DNA of 64,000 nt from contig MCFG01000157.1 in assembly GCA_002104895.1 (NCBI GenBank), forward strand, positions 26,001-90,000, read 5' to 3'. This DNA comes from Anaeromyces robustus. Its lineage: Eukaryota; Neocallimastigomycota; Neocallimastigomycetes; Neocallimastigales; Neocallimastigaceae. The notes beneath the pieces are model-generated. The model worked only from the letters and a program-made list of their open reading frames with translations. It made no database searches and was not told where the DNA came from. Both the position numbers and the translations under genes were made by a program. Below are positions 1-24,016 of this stretch, piece after piece (the stretch's first letter is position 1; each line of letters begins with the position of its first letter).

Positions 1-92
1 AGTATAAATTTAAAAACATAGTATATATCTCTATTTATAAATAGTATTTATTTAATAACTTTTATTTTTATACTTTATATTTCATTAAAAAG

Positions 93-2257
<2,165 letters not shown>

Positions 2258-2969
2258 AATAATTATTCTTTAAATGTTTTATTATAATTTTTATAATAAT
2301 CCTTATATATTTAAACTTTATTTTATCGTTTTTATAAATATTTAATGATATATATGTTTATTTTAATAATTAAAATAATAAAAATCGTCTTTAATATATA
2401 TATATATAATTATATTACTTTAAAAAAAAATTTTAAGCTAATCCAATTATAAATATATTTTATTAAAATCACTTTATTTTAATATAATTCAAAACATTTT
2501 ATATTGAATTCTATATTAATAAAAAATAATACACTATAAAACTGTAAATTAGGAATATATATATATATATATATTTTATTATATTATTTTATTTTTAATA
2601 GTTTTTTATATTCTTTTAATTATATATAAAAAAATTTTATTTGTTAAAAATTGTATTTCTTATATCTTAAAATGAATTTTTTATCAATTAACTAAAAAAT
2701 AACTTTTTTTAATATATATATTTATTTATATAATATATAATTAAATTATTTTTATTTTTTATTTTTTTTTTTTTTTTTTTTTATTTTTATTTTCTTTTTA
2801 TTATAATAAATATTTTAGATTATTTTCCCTTAATCTTTTTATTTAATTTTTCTTATCAATTTATTTATTCTTTTAATTTTTTTTTTTTTTTTATTTTCTT
2901 TATTTTTTTTTTTTATTTTTTTTATATTTTTTTTATTTTATTATATTTTATTATTATTATTATTATTAT

Positions 2970-3011
<42 letters not shown>

Positions 3012-3593
3012 ATTTTTTTTTTAATTATTATTATTATTATTATTAATTTTTATTTTTAATTATTACTTTTTTATTGTATTAATTATTTTTACTATTATTA
3101 ATATTTCAGTAATTAGAAATTTTTAATTTTATTATTTAATCTATTAATAATGGTTTATATTTAATTGAAAAAAGGCTTAAAGCAATTTTCTATTATATCC
3201 TTTAAGAAAAGAATTTTTATTTAAAAAAGATAAAAATAAAAATTAGAAAATATATATATATAATAACGACAATAGATTTTATTAATATAATAAAAAAATT
3301 TTTAAAAAAACTTACCATTTCTTATATTTATATATATTTTATTTTTTATTTTTATTTTTTTATTTTTTTATTTTTTTTTTAATTTTGATTATATTTTATT
3401 TTATTTTATTTAATTCAGAAATGTCGATTTTATATATATCGAAACCCGGCGAAGTCGGGGATGACGGATATTTATGATGAATACTTAGCAAGCTGTAATA
3501 AATTTAAAATTTAATTTATAATTTATAATTAATATATAAAATAAGTATATTTTTATAAATTATTTATATATCTTATAAAAAATATAATATTAA
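2258..3593. other. Convergent intergenic region with one GC-richer hairpin
   Basis: The 3' ends of nicastrin (+) and SEC24 (-) face each other here. Most of the region is A/T homopolymer, including a T tract near 2974-3007. The only complex sequence is 3419-3500: an inverted repeat TCGAT..ATCGA followed by CCCGGC-GAA-GTCGGG (3445-3459), which can fold into a 6-bp hairpin with one G:U pair. No coding frame was recognised. Confidence 0.7.
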
Positions 3594-6023
3594 TTAATAA
3601 TTTATATTTACTTGTTCTCTTAAATGAGAAAGGAATTGTGGATATGAAAGTTCACTATCTAATTTATCTTCAACCATATGTGAAATGAACCATCCTCTAT
3701 TATTATCTTCTTCTTTAACAACATAAACATATGGTAAATTATTGTATGATATTAAACGACTCTTACGTATAAATTCTATAATGTTGTTTATACGAGTAGC
3801 ATAATCATTATTTGGGGTTGGTAATGTAGTCTATTAATTAGATTATTTTAATTAAAATATTATTATTAAACATCAATAATATTTAATTAAAATTATCGTT
3901 TAATAGTAAAAATAATAAATATATAAATAACATTTATGCATTTTATAATTTTAACTTAAATAATTAATTACCTTTCCAGAAGGAATAGCTTCATATGGTT
4001 TTTGGAATAAAGCGTTAACTAATTCTGGATTAGAACCACGTGATAACCAAATAATAATATGTTGAGAGTTATCAAGTAAATATATACCATCTTGAGTCAT
4101 TCTTTGCATAGATAAGTTAATTCTTGGTGGCATATAAACTTCTGAAGTATTTGGAATTGGTAAACCAGTCTTTATCATTATAATTGTTAATATAAAATTA
4201 TTTTTATTATATGTAGATAATATAATTATTGTCATCGATAAAAAAAATAAAAAAAATTTTTAATAACAATTATAAAATTATATTTAACATTATATGAATA
4301 ATAAAACAATAATAATTACATTAGCGTCTAATATATGAATAGCATATAATTTACTGTAAATATAAGCTAAAGAATTTTCTATTGGAGAACCTAAAAGAAC
4401 AGATAAAGCAAATGAACGAATATCTGATGGAATATTACCGCGACGGAAAGCAATCTAAAAATAAATATATTATTTGGTATATTTAAAATATTAATATTAA
4501 TAATTTTAAATATTTTTTAACTTATATTTATATATATATATATATTCTTACATTCTTTAATAAGGCTTGAATTAATACAGGTAATAAAGATAAATTATCA
4601 ATAATAAGAAGTTTTGAGGCTTGACCAGATGAAGTAAATGCTTGTTTATAAGCTCCCATAATATCAACGCAAGTACTAATAATTAAATTACGTGCATCTT
4701 CCAATTTATCAGTAATAGTTTTTTCAACAGCTATTATAATAATATATTATGTTATAAATTTGTATAATTATATACATATATATATTGGTAAAAAGGTTTT
4801 ATATAAAAATATATTATAATAATATAATAAAAAAAATGAAATAATAAATATATGAAAAAATAATAATTATTAATATTATTATTACACAGTATATAATTCA
4901 TAATAATAATTTAAATTTACTATTTATATTTTCAAAGTTGATTTTACCTTTCTTAGCAGTAAGAACAGCAATAGCTCTTGGATCAGCATTTGCAAATACT
5001 TCAGTTAAATTGTTAGTGACTGGAATAACATTAGTAACAACACGAATACGTCTTTCACCTTTAAAATTTAACGGAAAAGAAAATATATAAATAAATAAAT
5101 AAATAAATAAATAAAATATTTTATATAAATAGGGAAAAAAAATAAAAAAAATTTATTTTAAAAATATTACCATTGTTACTAGTATGCAAAACAGCAGCTT
5201 GGAAACAAACATATTTTTCACTAGTAAGATCTTTATCAATATTAACTTCTAAAGCATAACAATTATCTGGATTAACATTTGGAAGTTGAATCAAATCAGT
5301 AGCCATAAGAAAGAAGTTACCATAAGTACCTTTAATAGTAAGACCTCTACTTGTTCTAATTCTTAAAACAGCTTCTAAACCAATCTTCTTACTTAAGAAT
5401 CTATTTAATTCAGAAGAGAATTTAGTAGCATCTTCCGCACGACTAGCATCAAATCCTGGATAGAAGTATACTGAACCACCAGTAAATCTTGGTAAAGTAG
5501 CTAATTATTATTTTTTTTAAAAAAAAAATAGTTAATAAAAATATAATAGATATAAATATCATAATTATATTATTTAATAAATGATAAAAAAAATATATAT
5601 TATATATGATTAGATCATAACAGCATACAGATTGTAGCAACATCAGTGTATTGACCACTGAAAATGAAAGTATCAACACAAATTTGTTTTTTCGAACAAT
5701 CGAGAGCAAAGTCCTTATACCAATGATCAGCTGGTTGTAATAAAGTACTTTCCTATTTGATTATAATAATATTTTAATATTCTTTTTAAATGTATTTATA
5801 TTATTAAAATAATAATTATTATATGAATATGAATACTTACTTTTGGAGTATTGTAAAGAGATGGATCTTCACGTTTCTTTAATGAATTCTTACCACAATT
5901 TGGAATATTTGATTGGAATACAGCAATTTTACCTCCAATTGGACCCTATAATTAAAATAAAATAAAAAAAATTTTTTTTTAATTTATTTCTATTTCTATT
6001 ATATATAAATAATATTTGCGAAA

Positions 6024-6069
<46 letters not shown>

Positions 6070-8665
6070 GTTATAAACTAAAATAACTTACTAAAATCTT
6101 GTTTGCAGCAGTTAAAGCAGCAGGTAAAGCACTGCTAACATTTTGGGTAGTTTTGTGCATATTTCCTAACTTGTTTAAGAATGCTTCAATTATTGCACGT
6201 GATTCAGATAAATTAACAAGTAAATCATCTGGAGCTGGAATGAAAACATCATCAAGATCAGAAACAACAAGCATTTGAGGTTCAGTTAAATTAGCCTGAA
6301 AAAATATTTATTATATTTAATAAAAAAATTAATATAATAATAACATTAAATTTAATATTATACATATATTTATATTTTTATATAACATTAAAATAATAAT
6401 AATAATAATAATTTTAAATTTACATTTAAATTATAGAAATGTAAAGTACTATCATAAGTAACAAAACCTATCTTAGTTCTATTATCATAATTTGGAATAT
6501 TATCTAATGAACTCAAAATCGTACGAGCAGCAGTAGCAACCATACCTTTTAGTTTCAATATTTATTTAAAAAAAGTTTTAATTTTTTCTATACAAATTAT
6601 GGCTACAAAAAAAATAAAACAAAAGAGTATAAAATATATATTACCTGATTGAATTGATTGGAATGAAACATCAATAACAAACATAATAACAACAGGTTGT
6701 GGTGGTCCACGCTATTTTGAAGAAGTAAAAAATATATATATATATAAAATTTACATTATTTTAATATATTTTATATTTAATGTTAAAATAACAATAAATT
6801 AAATGAATAGTAAATTATTTATATTTTATATTAATTATTTTTTTTATATATCATCATATTTTACAGTATATTCACGAGTTGCAACAAATTCAACAACGGA
6901 ACTATTTAATTCTGGAATAGTATTTCTATCAACAGCTTGTCTTGTCTTTGAATCCCAACTATAAAAAGCAGGTACTAAATTATTTAAAAAAAAAAAAAAA
7001 AATTAAAAATTTTTATAAAATTAATAAATATTATTTATTAATAATGTTAAAATATTTAAATATTTAATAATAAATAAATAAATACTTACAATCATTAACT
7101 ACATGACATATGTTACATTTCCATCTGGTACCTTGATCTACATATGTAATAAATGGATTAATATAAGCTCTACAGATTTCACATCTTACAATTACTTCTG
7201 GACTAGTAACAGGAACTTCAGGCTATTTTTAATAATATTATTTAAATATAAAGTTTTTTTAAAAAAAATTTAAGCATTATTATTATATAATCAATTAATT
7301 ATTTTAATTAATAAATGTATTACTTCATCTGGACCAATGTTTTTATATGGTGAAAGAACAATACCAAATGGAATTTTAGACTTTTGTAATAAAGCATTAT
7401 TTTGTGGAACAGCATTTAATGTTGAACAACAATAACCGTAAGGTGGATTCTTTTTTTCTGATGATTGCATACAAAACTTTTTATTATAAATATTTATAAT
7501 AGATATAAATAAATATTGATATGTTAATATTAATATTAATAATACATATATATATATGTGTGCAAATATAGATGTTTAAAATGTAAAAATTTATATTAAT
7601 TTCTAGATAAAAATAAATTAAAAATATTTCAATAATATTACTTGTGCCGGAATAACTGGTTCTGGACAATTATCAATTGTTTGAACATTTGGTGGTGCAT
7701 CAAATAAAGAAACTGAAGTAACATTTTTTTGGTTTAAATTCATATTTGAAAAACTATTACTTAAATTATTTATTGGATTTTGGAAATTGTTCATTGGATT
7801 TTGGAAATTATTCATTGGGTTTTGGAAATTATTACCTGGTGATTGAAGATCTCTTTGCATCATATTTGGTTGACCCATATTTCCTGGAACAAAAAATTGT
7901 GGTGGTTGTTGTGGACCTTGATTCATGCCTGGAAGAGATTCTGGACCATTACTGTAAGCCTTACCCATTTGATCAGGATATTTTTGTCTATGACGACCTG
8001 TTTGTGGTGAAGCATTTCCAATATTTGGACTTTGTGGCATTGCTTTATCGGTTGGTGGTGGTGGGAATCCTGGACTTGGAGAACGAGATGATAACTGAGG
8101 TGAAAATTGACCTGACGTCATCTGAAATGGTGGTCTACTCATTTGTGGTGTACCACTTCTACTACCAAATGGTTGTTGAGAGGCCATAGGTGGTTGAGAG
8201 GCCGTTGGTGGTTGGGAACCCATTGGTTGTGGTGTCATTGGTGGTTGAGAACCCATTGGTTGTGGTGTCATTGGTGCCATAGGATGTGTAGGTTGTGGTG
8301 TCATTTGTTGTGGTGGTGTAGACATAGATCTTTGTTGTTGTATTGGTGTTTGGAAATTTGGTGGACGATTTTGCATAAATTGTGGTTGTTGAGATTGTTG
8401 AGGTTGTAAAGGTGTACCTTATGAATATTTTTAAATTTAAAGTATATATAATTAAACAAAATTAAAAATCATTAGAATTTCCTTAAATTTATCATATACA
8501 ATATATTTTAAAATATATATAAATAATAATAAATGATTTATGTATTATACTTTGCATTCTTTGTGGTTGTGGTGGCATTTGTCCAAATGGTATACCTTGT
8601 TGGAATGGTGGATTTTGGCCATTACCCATCATTGGTGGCCGATACTGTTGATTTTGATTATTCAT
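3594..8665 (-). CDS. SEC24: SEC24, COPII coat cargo-binding subunit
   Basis: SEC24 pairs with SEC23 in the inner COPII coat at ER exit sites and binds export signals of cargo. Sixteen exons (in transcription order, plus-strand coordinates): 8551-8665, 7642-8417, 7324-7476, 7090-7222, 6865-6974, 6645-6711, 6424-6545, 6092-6295, 5841-5945, 5629-5752, 5171-5500, 4948-5058, 4552-4730, 4320-4454, 3972-4169 and 3594-3830. Together they give 3099 nt, an in-frame 1032-aa protein, the usual size for SEC24. Residues 1 to about 300 are a Pro/Gln/Met-rich disordered tail. Then comes the zinc finger (two C-x2-C pairs around residues 350-385, RCEIC and KCNIC), the trunk ([18 protein letters not shown]), the beta-sandwich and helical regions, and a gelsolin-like C-terminus with the typical ending FLSHLREQV plus four residues. 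Introns are about 85-225 bp and very AT-rich. The start is the first ATG at 8665. Paralogue identity (SEC24 versus the LST1 type) cannot be fixed here. Confidence 0.93.
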
Positions 8666-9658
8666 TTAAATAATTTTCTACATATAAATAATATATAATA
8701 TTGTTAATAAATTGTTCTTATTTATAAATTTATTATTATTATTTTAATATTGATATTATTATTTAAAAATATATAATATAATATAAAGTAAAATAATTAA
8801 TATTAAATATATATTAAAATATAATATTTTTTATTTATTTATTTATTTATTTATTATGTTGTTATTGTTTTTTGAATTTAAAGTTTGATTTGAAAAGATT
8901 CAAAAAAAAATTTTATTCATTTTTATTATCCCTAAGAAAAAAGGTAGAAAAAAAGATGCTTATAAACAGAAAAAAAAAAATCATAAATATATCTGATTTG
9001 TATAATTAAACGATTATAAAAAAATTGTTCATTGAAATTAATTTGACATAATAAAATTCTATGAAATTATTAAAAATTATATTAAATTTTAATTTATTTA
9101 TCCGGCTTCTACTGATTTCCAATCAATCCTAAATTTAAATATTATATTATTTTTCTACTTCTGCTTTTTTATGATATATCTCTTATTTTATTATTCTTTT
9201 ATTTTTTTTAATTTGCTTCGTTTTGCTTTGTTACTGATTTTCATTTTGTTTTATCATAACTTTTTTTTTTTATTATTATTATTAATTAACTTCTTTGTTT
9301 TGTTTTCTAATTATCATGCTTTATATTATTGATTGCTATTTTTTAATATAATAATTAATCATTCTTACAAATTACTGAAATCGGTTTTCCTCTAATATTT
9401 AAAAGTAAGTTTTCAATTATTTATATATTTATTTTTATTATAATAATGTATTGTTATTCTAAAACTTACTTTTATTAATAGTTTATAAAAAAAATAAAAT
9501 AAAAAATATATAATATAAATATGATAAAAAGTATAAAAAAATAATAAAAATTTTATTCATTAAAAATTATTTGAAATCTATAGATTATACATATATATAA
9601 ATTATATTAATAATATAATAAAATTATAATTAATAATTAAATTATAAATTAATAAAAA

Positions 9659-9731
9659 ATTATTTATTTCATTTATTTATTTATTTCATTTATTTATTTA
9701 TTTATTTATTGATTTATTTATTTATTTATTT

Positions 9732-9779
<48 letters not shown>

Positions 9780-9843
9780 TTGATTTATTTATTTATTGAT
9801 TTATTTATTTATTGATTTATTTATTGATTTATTTATTTATTTT
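9659..9843. repeat. (TTTA)n microsatellite with TTGA variants
   Basis: An imperfect TTTA array with periodic TTGA and TTCA units lies in the SEC24-bystin spacer. Confidence 0.95.
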
Positions 9844-10288
9844 TAATATATAAGATGAATAAATAATTAATTAGTAAATGAAAATTTAAATAGCATTTTT
9901 ATGACTTGATTGTTTTTTATTTATGTAAATAAAAAAACAATCATTTTATTTGATTATTAATTATTCCTTATTAATTATTATAAAAAGAAATTATACTATA
10001 AATAATGTATACATTGAAAAAAAGTATTGATCATCACATCCAATTATAATATCACACGATACATTATTCACTTATAAATTGTCTACATTTTTTATTCATT
10101 TTTTATTTATTAATACTTTGAAAATGTTTAATAAATAATAATTATTTGTTTATAAGGGTATAAATATTTTTTAAATTTCGGTAGTCTTTAATATCCCCAA
10201 ATTAGTATATAATTTATATGATTTAATAAATTTTATATCGTCTATTATATCGTTTCTAAGGCTAAATCAACATAAACTATCGTCTTAT

Positions 10289-10836
<548 letters not shown>

Positions 10837-11083
10837 TTAAATTTTTTAAATGTAGATACATTACAATATACATACAATTATATATTAATATATAAATTTA
10901 TGATTTTATTGGTTAAAATTCAAATTCTTTTTTTTTAAATTAATAACAGGCTTTCTTTTAAAAAAGCAACCAATTAAAAATAGAATTTATAATTATTTTA
11001 TTTTTTTTTTTTTTTTAATTTTTTTATAAAGTTATAATTAAAGTTTTTAAATTTAGAACATATTTTAAATTATATAAATATAA

Positions 11084-12076
11084 ATGGGTAAAGTTAAAAA
11101 GTCTTCACTTGGAAAGCAAAGGCATGATCCATTACATGTCCAAATTTCAAAAGATAGTAATGTTGCTTATAATGTTAAAAATAGAAGAGAAAAAAAAAAT
11201 CATAAAAAAGAAGCAGAAGAAGTAAATTCATTTTATTATAATTTCAAAAATCAAAAGAAATAAAATTTTATATTTAAAGAATCAATATTGAAAATATATA
11301 CTAAATACTTATTAATAATTAATATACACTAATATAATTCATATTTTTTCATTTCTTTTTATAAAAGAAACAATTCATTGATCCAAAAACTTCTAAACGA
11401 ATCTTATCTTTAGTTCGTGAACAACAAGAAGAAATAGCAAATGAGGAAAATAATATCAAATTGTAAATACATTATATAAATTCTAAAAAACTTTTAAATA
11501 TTTAACTGAATATTAAATTTCAATTGTATTATATATATATATAATAATAATTAATTAATAAAGTGTAAAGAATGAAAAATTAACAACTAATTGGGATGTC
11601 AGTGATAATGAAGAAGAACCTTTAAGTGATGATGAATTATTAGAAGAAGAATATGAAGATTATACAGCAGATATTGTAAGTTGTAAAAAAGTATTTTTAT
11701 CTACATTAGTATATTAAATTGCTGTTATAATATAATTTGAATTGCTCTATTATATTATATAATTATCAAATTATATTATATAATATTATATATTGTTATA
11801 TAATTATCAAATTATATTATATAATATAATATATTGTTATATAATTATTAAATTATATTATATAATATAATATGTATTATTAAATAGGAATTAGATGAAA
11901 AAGATAAACTTATCATGGAACAATTTATGAGTTCAGAACCAAAAAAACAACAAACATTAGCAGATATTATTATGAGTAAAATTAATACAAATGGTGAACA
12001 AATTGAAAATCCAGAAGAAATTATTCCAGAAGGAATGGATCCAAAAGTTGTTGAAGTTTATTCAAAGTAAATAGTG

Positions 12077-12119
<43 letters not shown>

Positions 12120-13271
12120 TAATAACAAATAATATAAAATAGAACACATAAAATAATATTAAAAATCTTCATTTTTATTCTTTCTTTTATTTTAATATAG
12201 AATTGCTTTATTAATGAGTAGATATAAATCTGGTAGTTTACCAAAAGTTTTCAAAATTATACCATCTTTCCAAAATTGGGAAGAAGTTTTATATATTACA
12301 CATCCCGAAAATTGGACTCCAAATGCAGTTTATCAAGCAACAAGAATTTTTGCTTCAAATTTAAAATCAGACTTAGCTCAAAGGTAAATTATATAAATAT
12401 TATATTTGAGCGATATATTAAAATTTATAATATATTATATGTTTTAATTATATTCATGATTTTTTTTTATAATCTCATTTGTATAAAACCAATAAAATAT
12501 TAATTATGGAAATTTTTCAAAATAAATAAATAAATAAATAAATAAATAAAAATATAAAAATATGAAAGATTTTATAATTTAGTATTACTTGATAGAGTAC
12601 GTGATGAAATTCAGCATACTAAAAAATTAAACTATCACCTTTATATGGCTTTAAAGAAAGCTCTTTATAAACCAGGTGCATTCTTCAAAGGTATATTATT
12701 ACCATTATGTGAATCAGGAACCTGTACATTAAGAGAAGCAGCAATTATAGGTAGTGTTATTACTAAAGTTAGTATTCCAATATTACATTCAAGTGCCGCA
12801 TTAATGAAGCTTGCTGATATGGATTATACTGGTAACTTATATATTAAATACTTGCTGTGTTTATTGATTTATTATCAAACAAAATTAATATTATAAAATT
12901 ATTAATATTTATTTTATAAATCTATATAAAATAATACCAATAATAATAATAATATAGGACCAAACAGTTTATTTATTCGTATTCTCTTAGATAAGAAATA
13001 TGCACTTCCATTTAAGGTTATTGATGCCGTAGTATTCCATTTCTTACGTTTTAAGAGAGATCCAAGAGAAATGCCAGTTTTATGGCATCAATCATTATTA
13101 GTTTTTGCACAACGTTATAAGGAAGATATTACACCAGAACAAAGAGAATCATTATTGGATTTAATGAAATACAAATATCATGAACAAATTACCCCAGAAA
13201 TTCGTCGTGAATTATCAAATGTTCAAACAAGAGATGAAATGATGGTTGAAGAATCATTTATGGACTTTTAA
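11084..13271 (+). CDS. ENP1: Bystin / ENP1, 40S ribosome biogenesis factor
   Basis: Bystin (yeast Enp1) is a late 40S pre-ribosome assembly factor of the nucleolus and pre-40S particles. Seven exons: 11084-11221, 11368-11462, 11564-11675, 11888-12066, 12201-12383, 12569-12831 and 12958-13271. They sum to 1284 nt, an in-frame 427-aa protein close to the family length of about 430-480. The N-terminus is the typical basic start [17 protein letters not shown]. An acidic stretch follows ([19 protein letters not shown]), then the conserved bystin domain including [40 protein letters not shown] and [20 protein letters not shown]. Start is the first ATG after a T-rich leader. Downstream, the gene converges with NSF on the other strand. 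Identity is unambiguous. Confidence 0.95.
11745..11882. repeat. AT-rich minisatellite (about 40-bp unit, about 3 copies) in bystin intron
   Basis: Within the intron 11676-11887 a unit of roughly 40 bases (ATTGTTATATAATTATCAAA followed by TTATATTATATAATATAATA) is repeated about three times with small changes. Confidence 0.7.
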
Positions 13272-19404
<6,133 letters not shown>

Positions 19405-20341
19405 CTTTCACTATACCAAATTATTGTTCAATAACAGAATGTTAAATGGGATATTTTTTTTTAATTATTATTATTATTATTATTATTAATAACAAAGATA
19501 AAAAAAAAATAACGGAATCTAAAAAAATATTATATCTGTAATTTTTTTTCTTCCGTTGAGCTATCTTAATTAAGTTATTTTTCTTTTTTTAATATGGATT
19601 ATTAATAACAATTTTAATTTCTTGTTACTCTTTTGTAATATCCTAATTTTATTATTTATTTTTTGAAAAATTATTTTTAAAAAGATAATTATATTATTAA
19701 AGCTAATAATAAATTTATATTAAATTTTTATACTGTTAATATATTAATTAATATAATAAAATACATTATAATTTATTTATTTAATGAATTTAATAAAATA
19801 AAAATGATTTAAACAACAAAACTCGTAACCCTTTAAAAAGTTTATAAAAATATCTACATTAAAAATAATAAAATAAGATAAAATGAAAATATAAGAAAAA
19901 ATATTATAAATTTAAAAAATATAAATGACAAACAAAACTATTTATATATCTGATCCATCCATGAAATAAAAAAAGTATAATAAATTATATAAATAAATAT
20001 ATATATAAATAAATATATATACTTTTTTAATCTTAATGAGCGAATATCTTAACTAAATGTTTATTAATACTAATTAAATCTTTTTATTGATTTTATTAAA
20101 AGAATTAATTTATTAGTTAATTACATATAATTAAATATCCTAAATATTTATCCATGAAATATTCATTTATATTTTCAAATATATATATATATTTGAATAT
20201 ATTGAATATATTAATGAAAGACAAATAGTCTAAAAATCTAATTAAATAATATTCATTAATTATAAAATTTATATTGCTTTTTGTGTTTGATATATATGAA
20301 ATAATATTATTCAATGGGTATATTTAAAAAATAAAAAATAA
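19405..20341. other. Intergenic spacer, AT-rich
   Basis: The upstream region of NSF follows the 3' end of the coiled-coil gene on the same strand. It contains A/T runs, a short TTA array near 19465-19486 and no recognisable gene. Confidence 0.6.
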
Positions 20342-21002
20342 TTATGAATTTTCTTTTAAAGTAAAATATGTTTGTATTTCTCTATCTAAAGATTGCAATG
20401 AAGTTATTAATGAATCAATTTTTCTTGCTTTTTCTTTACTTTGCTATATATAAATTTATTCAATGAAATAAAGTGTATATAAATAAATATTAATCATAAA
20501 AATATAATATTAAATATATGTGATAAAAAAAAATTTTATAATATTCTAAAATACCTCCAATAAATTATGTCTCAATTCCGTTAGTTCATCTATATTTATT
20601 TTTGATTCAACATTCTATTTATAATAACAAATTTTTATAGTATATATAAAACATAATTTTTATATATATAATTTAATACGTATATTTTTTATTTCTTTAT
20701 TTTATATCCTTTTTTAAAAAAATAATATATACAGATACTTTAAATCATATATTAACCTTTTTCTTCATTTCTTCAATTTTTGTTAAAAGTTCTTTTAAAT
20801 TTCCAATCAAATTATTAATAGCAGTTAATGAATTATGTATTTGAGCAATTTTTTCTTCTCTTATAGATTCATCTTCAAAGCTTGACCAATTAGATTTTAA
20901 GTTAATGTAATCTTCTAAAAATGATTGAATTTTACTTCCTAATTGTTCTGTTAAAGAATGACTTTCAGAAGATATTTGGTATAAATTTTTGGTTTCACTC
21001 AT
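20342..21002 (-). CDS. Small coiled-coil protein, function unknown
   Basis: Three exons (20757-21002, 20555-20614 and 20342-20443) join in phase to a 135-aa protein. The first donor is GTTAAT, less usual than GTAAGT, so that junction is less certain. The protein has no signal peptide or membrane segment. It is almost entirely predicted helix with heptad-like Leu/Ile spacing: LTEQLGSKIQSFLEDY, then INNLIGNLKELLTKIEEMKK, and a last helix ending SLDREIQTYFTLKENS. The size and three-helix pattern resemble small subunits of multiprotein assemblies (Mediator, BLOC, kinetochore or dynactin small subunits), but no specific family was recognised. It lies upstream of NSF on the same strand with its own spacer. 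Confidence 0.6.
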
Positions 21003-22342
21003 ATTTTTTAAATTTTGAAAAAAAAAAAAATTATAATAATAAATTAAAATTTTTCTAAATTATTTATTATTAATACTTAATTAAGTAATATTTTTTATTT
21101 TTTTTCGATAATAATATATTATTAATATTTTCAATAAAAAATAAAAAAAGGATGTTAAATAATAAAAACTAGAAATATTAAAATAATTTAAAATGTTAAT
21201 TCAAAAGAAGTTTTAATAAAAAAATTTTTATTTATATTACACATCCACCTTAAATAAATTATTTTAATTTAAATTTTATATTTATAATTAAATTTATAAA
21301 ATTATATATTAATTATATTTTTATTTATTATTTATTTATATGATAAAATAATAACGTTATATGTAACATTTTTTTATAGGTATATTATAGATTATAAATT
21401 AATAGCATAATCCTATAATTAAAAAATAAATAATCCAAAAAAAAATTGATAATATATGATATATAATTTATAATATAATTAATTATTTTATTGATCATTT
21501 TATTAATAGAATTATTAGAATATTAAAATGCTTTATTATTAAAAATTATTTATTATTAATTTATAATATTAGCTTCATGTAGTTGAAAAATTTTCTTTTA
21601 ATATTATATTATTACAATATATTCATTATTTTTGCATGATATTAGAATATATATATAATAAAAAATTTTTATTTATTATTTTAAATTTGATGTAGATAAT
21701 TAAATTTTATTTATAAAATAAAACCAATTGTTTTTTTTTTTTTTTTTTTTTCTTTACATACAATAAATCCGTCTTCTATTAAAATATTTTTATAAAAAAT
21801 GACTTTATTAGTCATTAATTCTGAAAGCTTAAGTATAAAATTCATTGTAAAATTTTATATTAAAACAAAATAATTTAAATTTATAAAAAATAAAATATAT
21901 CTTTAATTTTGATGCTATTAACGGCATTTTAATGATTTATGATAAAAAATAAAATAACTATTATTCATATTTCTATATTTTTTATTATAGAAAAGAGTTT
22001 GAAAATATAAAAAAACACAAATTTTTATTTTTTTCACTCTAAGATTATTATTTTTTAATATTCTTTAACAATTTAATATCATATAAAAATAATAAATATA
22101 ATATTTTAGATTTATATATATTAAACTTAATTTAGATTATATAGTAAAATTAAGAATGAACAAATAAAAAAAAAATATTGTTTACATTTATTATCCTCTA
22201 TAAATTTAAAAAATAAAATAATATAATTAAACTTTCATAAAAATAATGTGGCAACTACTTAAAATAATAAAAAAAAAGAAAAAAAGTAAAGTTAATACTT
22301 TTACTATTTTAAATTTATGTATATATTTAAATTTATGTATAT

Positions 22343-22388
22343 TAATACAAAAGGTTAAAATATAATTATATTTTAACCTTTTGTATTA
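22343..22388. repeat. Perfect 46-bp palindrome
   Basis: The 23 bases TAATACAAAAGG..ATATAA are followed with no spacer by their exact reverse complement. The arms contain the non-trivial block ACAAAAGGTTAAAA, so this is not merely an alternating AT tract. Pairing fails one base further out (T opposite T). It could form a cruciform or, if transcribed, a perfect hairpin. Confidence 0.9.
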
Positions 22389-22428
22389 TCGATGGATTAA
22401 GAATAATAACTCAGTTAAATAAGTTTTA

Positions 22429-23155
<727 letters not shown>

Positions 23156-24016
23156 ATTAATATTATATTTTCATTCTCAAAAATAAATTGAATAGAAAAT
23201 TAATTAAATCTTATTTTTATAAACAAAACTTGCATTAGAAAATATACACTTGATTAATTTTTTGATGAACTTTTAATATATTTAAAAGATTAATATAATA
23301 ATGAAATAAAAAGTTTTATTAATTATTATTATTTATATATAAATTAAGGATTTTCTTAATTTTATTTTAATTATAAATTGTAGTAAATTTTTATCACAGA
23401 TTATATTAACTATATAAAAATTTTAATGAAATATAACCCATAAAGATAAGACTATATAAAATTTATAAGGTTTTACTGTCATTGTTTATTCATTTTATTT
23501 AATAAAAATTTTATATAAATGTTTTAAATTATTACAGCATATGTAAACTTTATATAATTAGCATTTTAATAAAATCGATAAAAAACGAGTTATAAAATCA
23601 TATATATTATGTTTAATAAACAAATGCGCATTATTAATTTACATTTTGCAGTTATATTAAAACATATACTTTTTCGTCTTTTTTTTTTTGTTTTGTTTTT
23701 TTTAATTAATTTTTATATAAAACTTTAAAAGATATAAATATTTAACTTTATAGTTTTTTAATTTTTTATTAATTATTGTTTTTGTTTTTTTTTTTTAGTT
23801 TTTATTTATGTTTAATTTTCGATTAAAGAATAATATATAAAAATATAAAAAGAATAAAAAATAATATTCTTTAAAAATTTATTGTTTTTTTTTTTTTTTA
23901 TTTTTTTTGGAAGTTGAACAAAAAAAAAAGAGAATATAATAAATAATAATTTTAATAATAATAAAAAAAATAAAAATAAAGACGAATTAATAACAATATT
24001 ATATAATTAATAAAAA

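Noticed and set aside
7746-8409. Plus-strand frames rich in Trp/Leu/Tyr
   Set aside because: Antisense of the Pro/Gln-rich N-terminal exon of SEC24.
20117-20314. Minus-strand 65-codon frame
   Set aside because: Composition is Ile/Tyr/Asn/Phe as expected from AT-rich intergenic DNA, and it has no splice-compatible neighbours.
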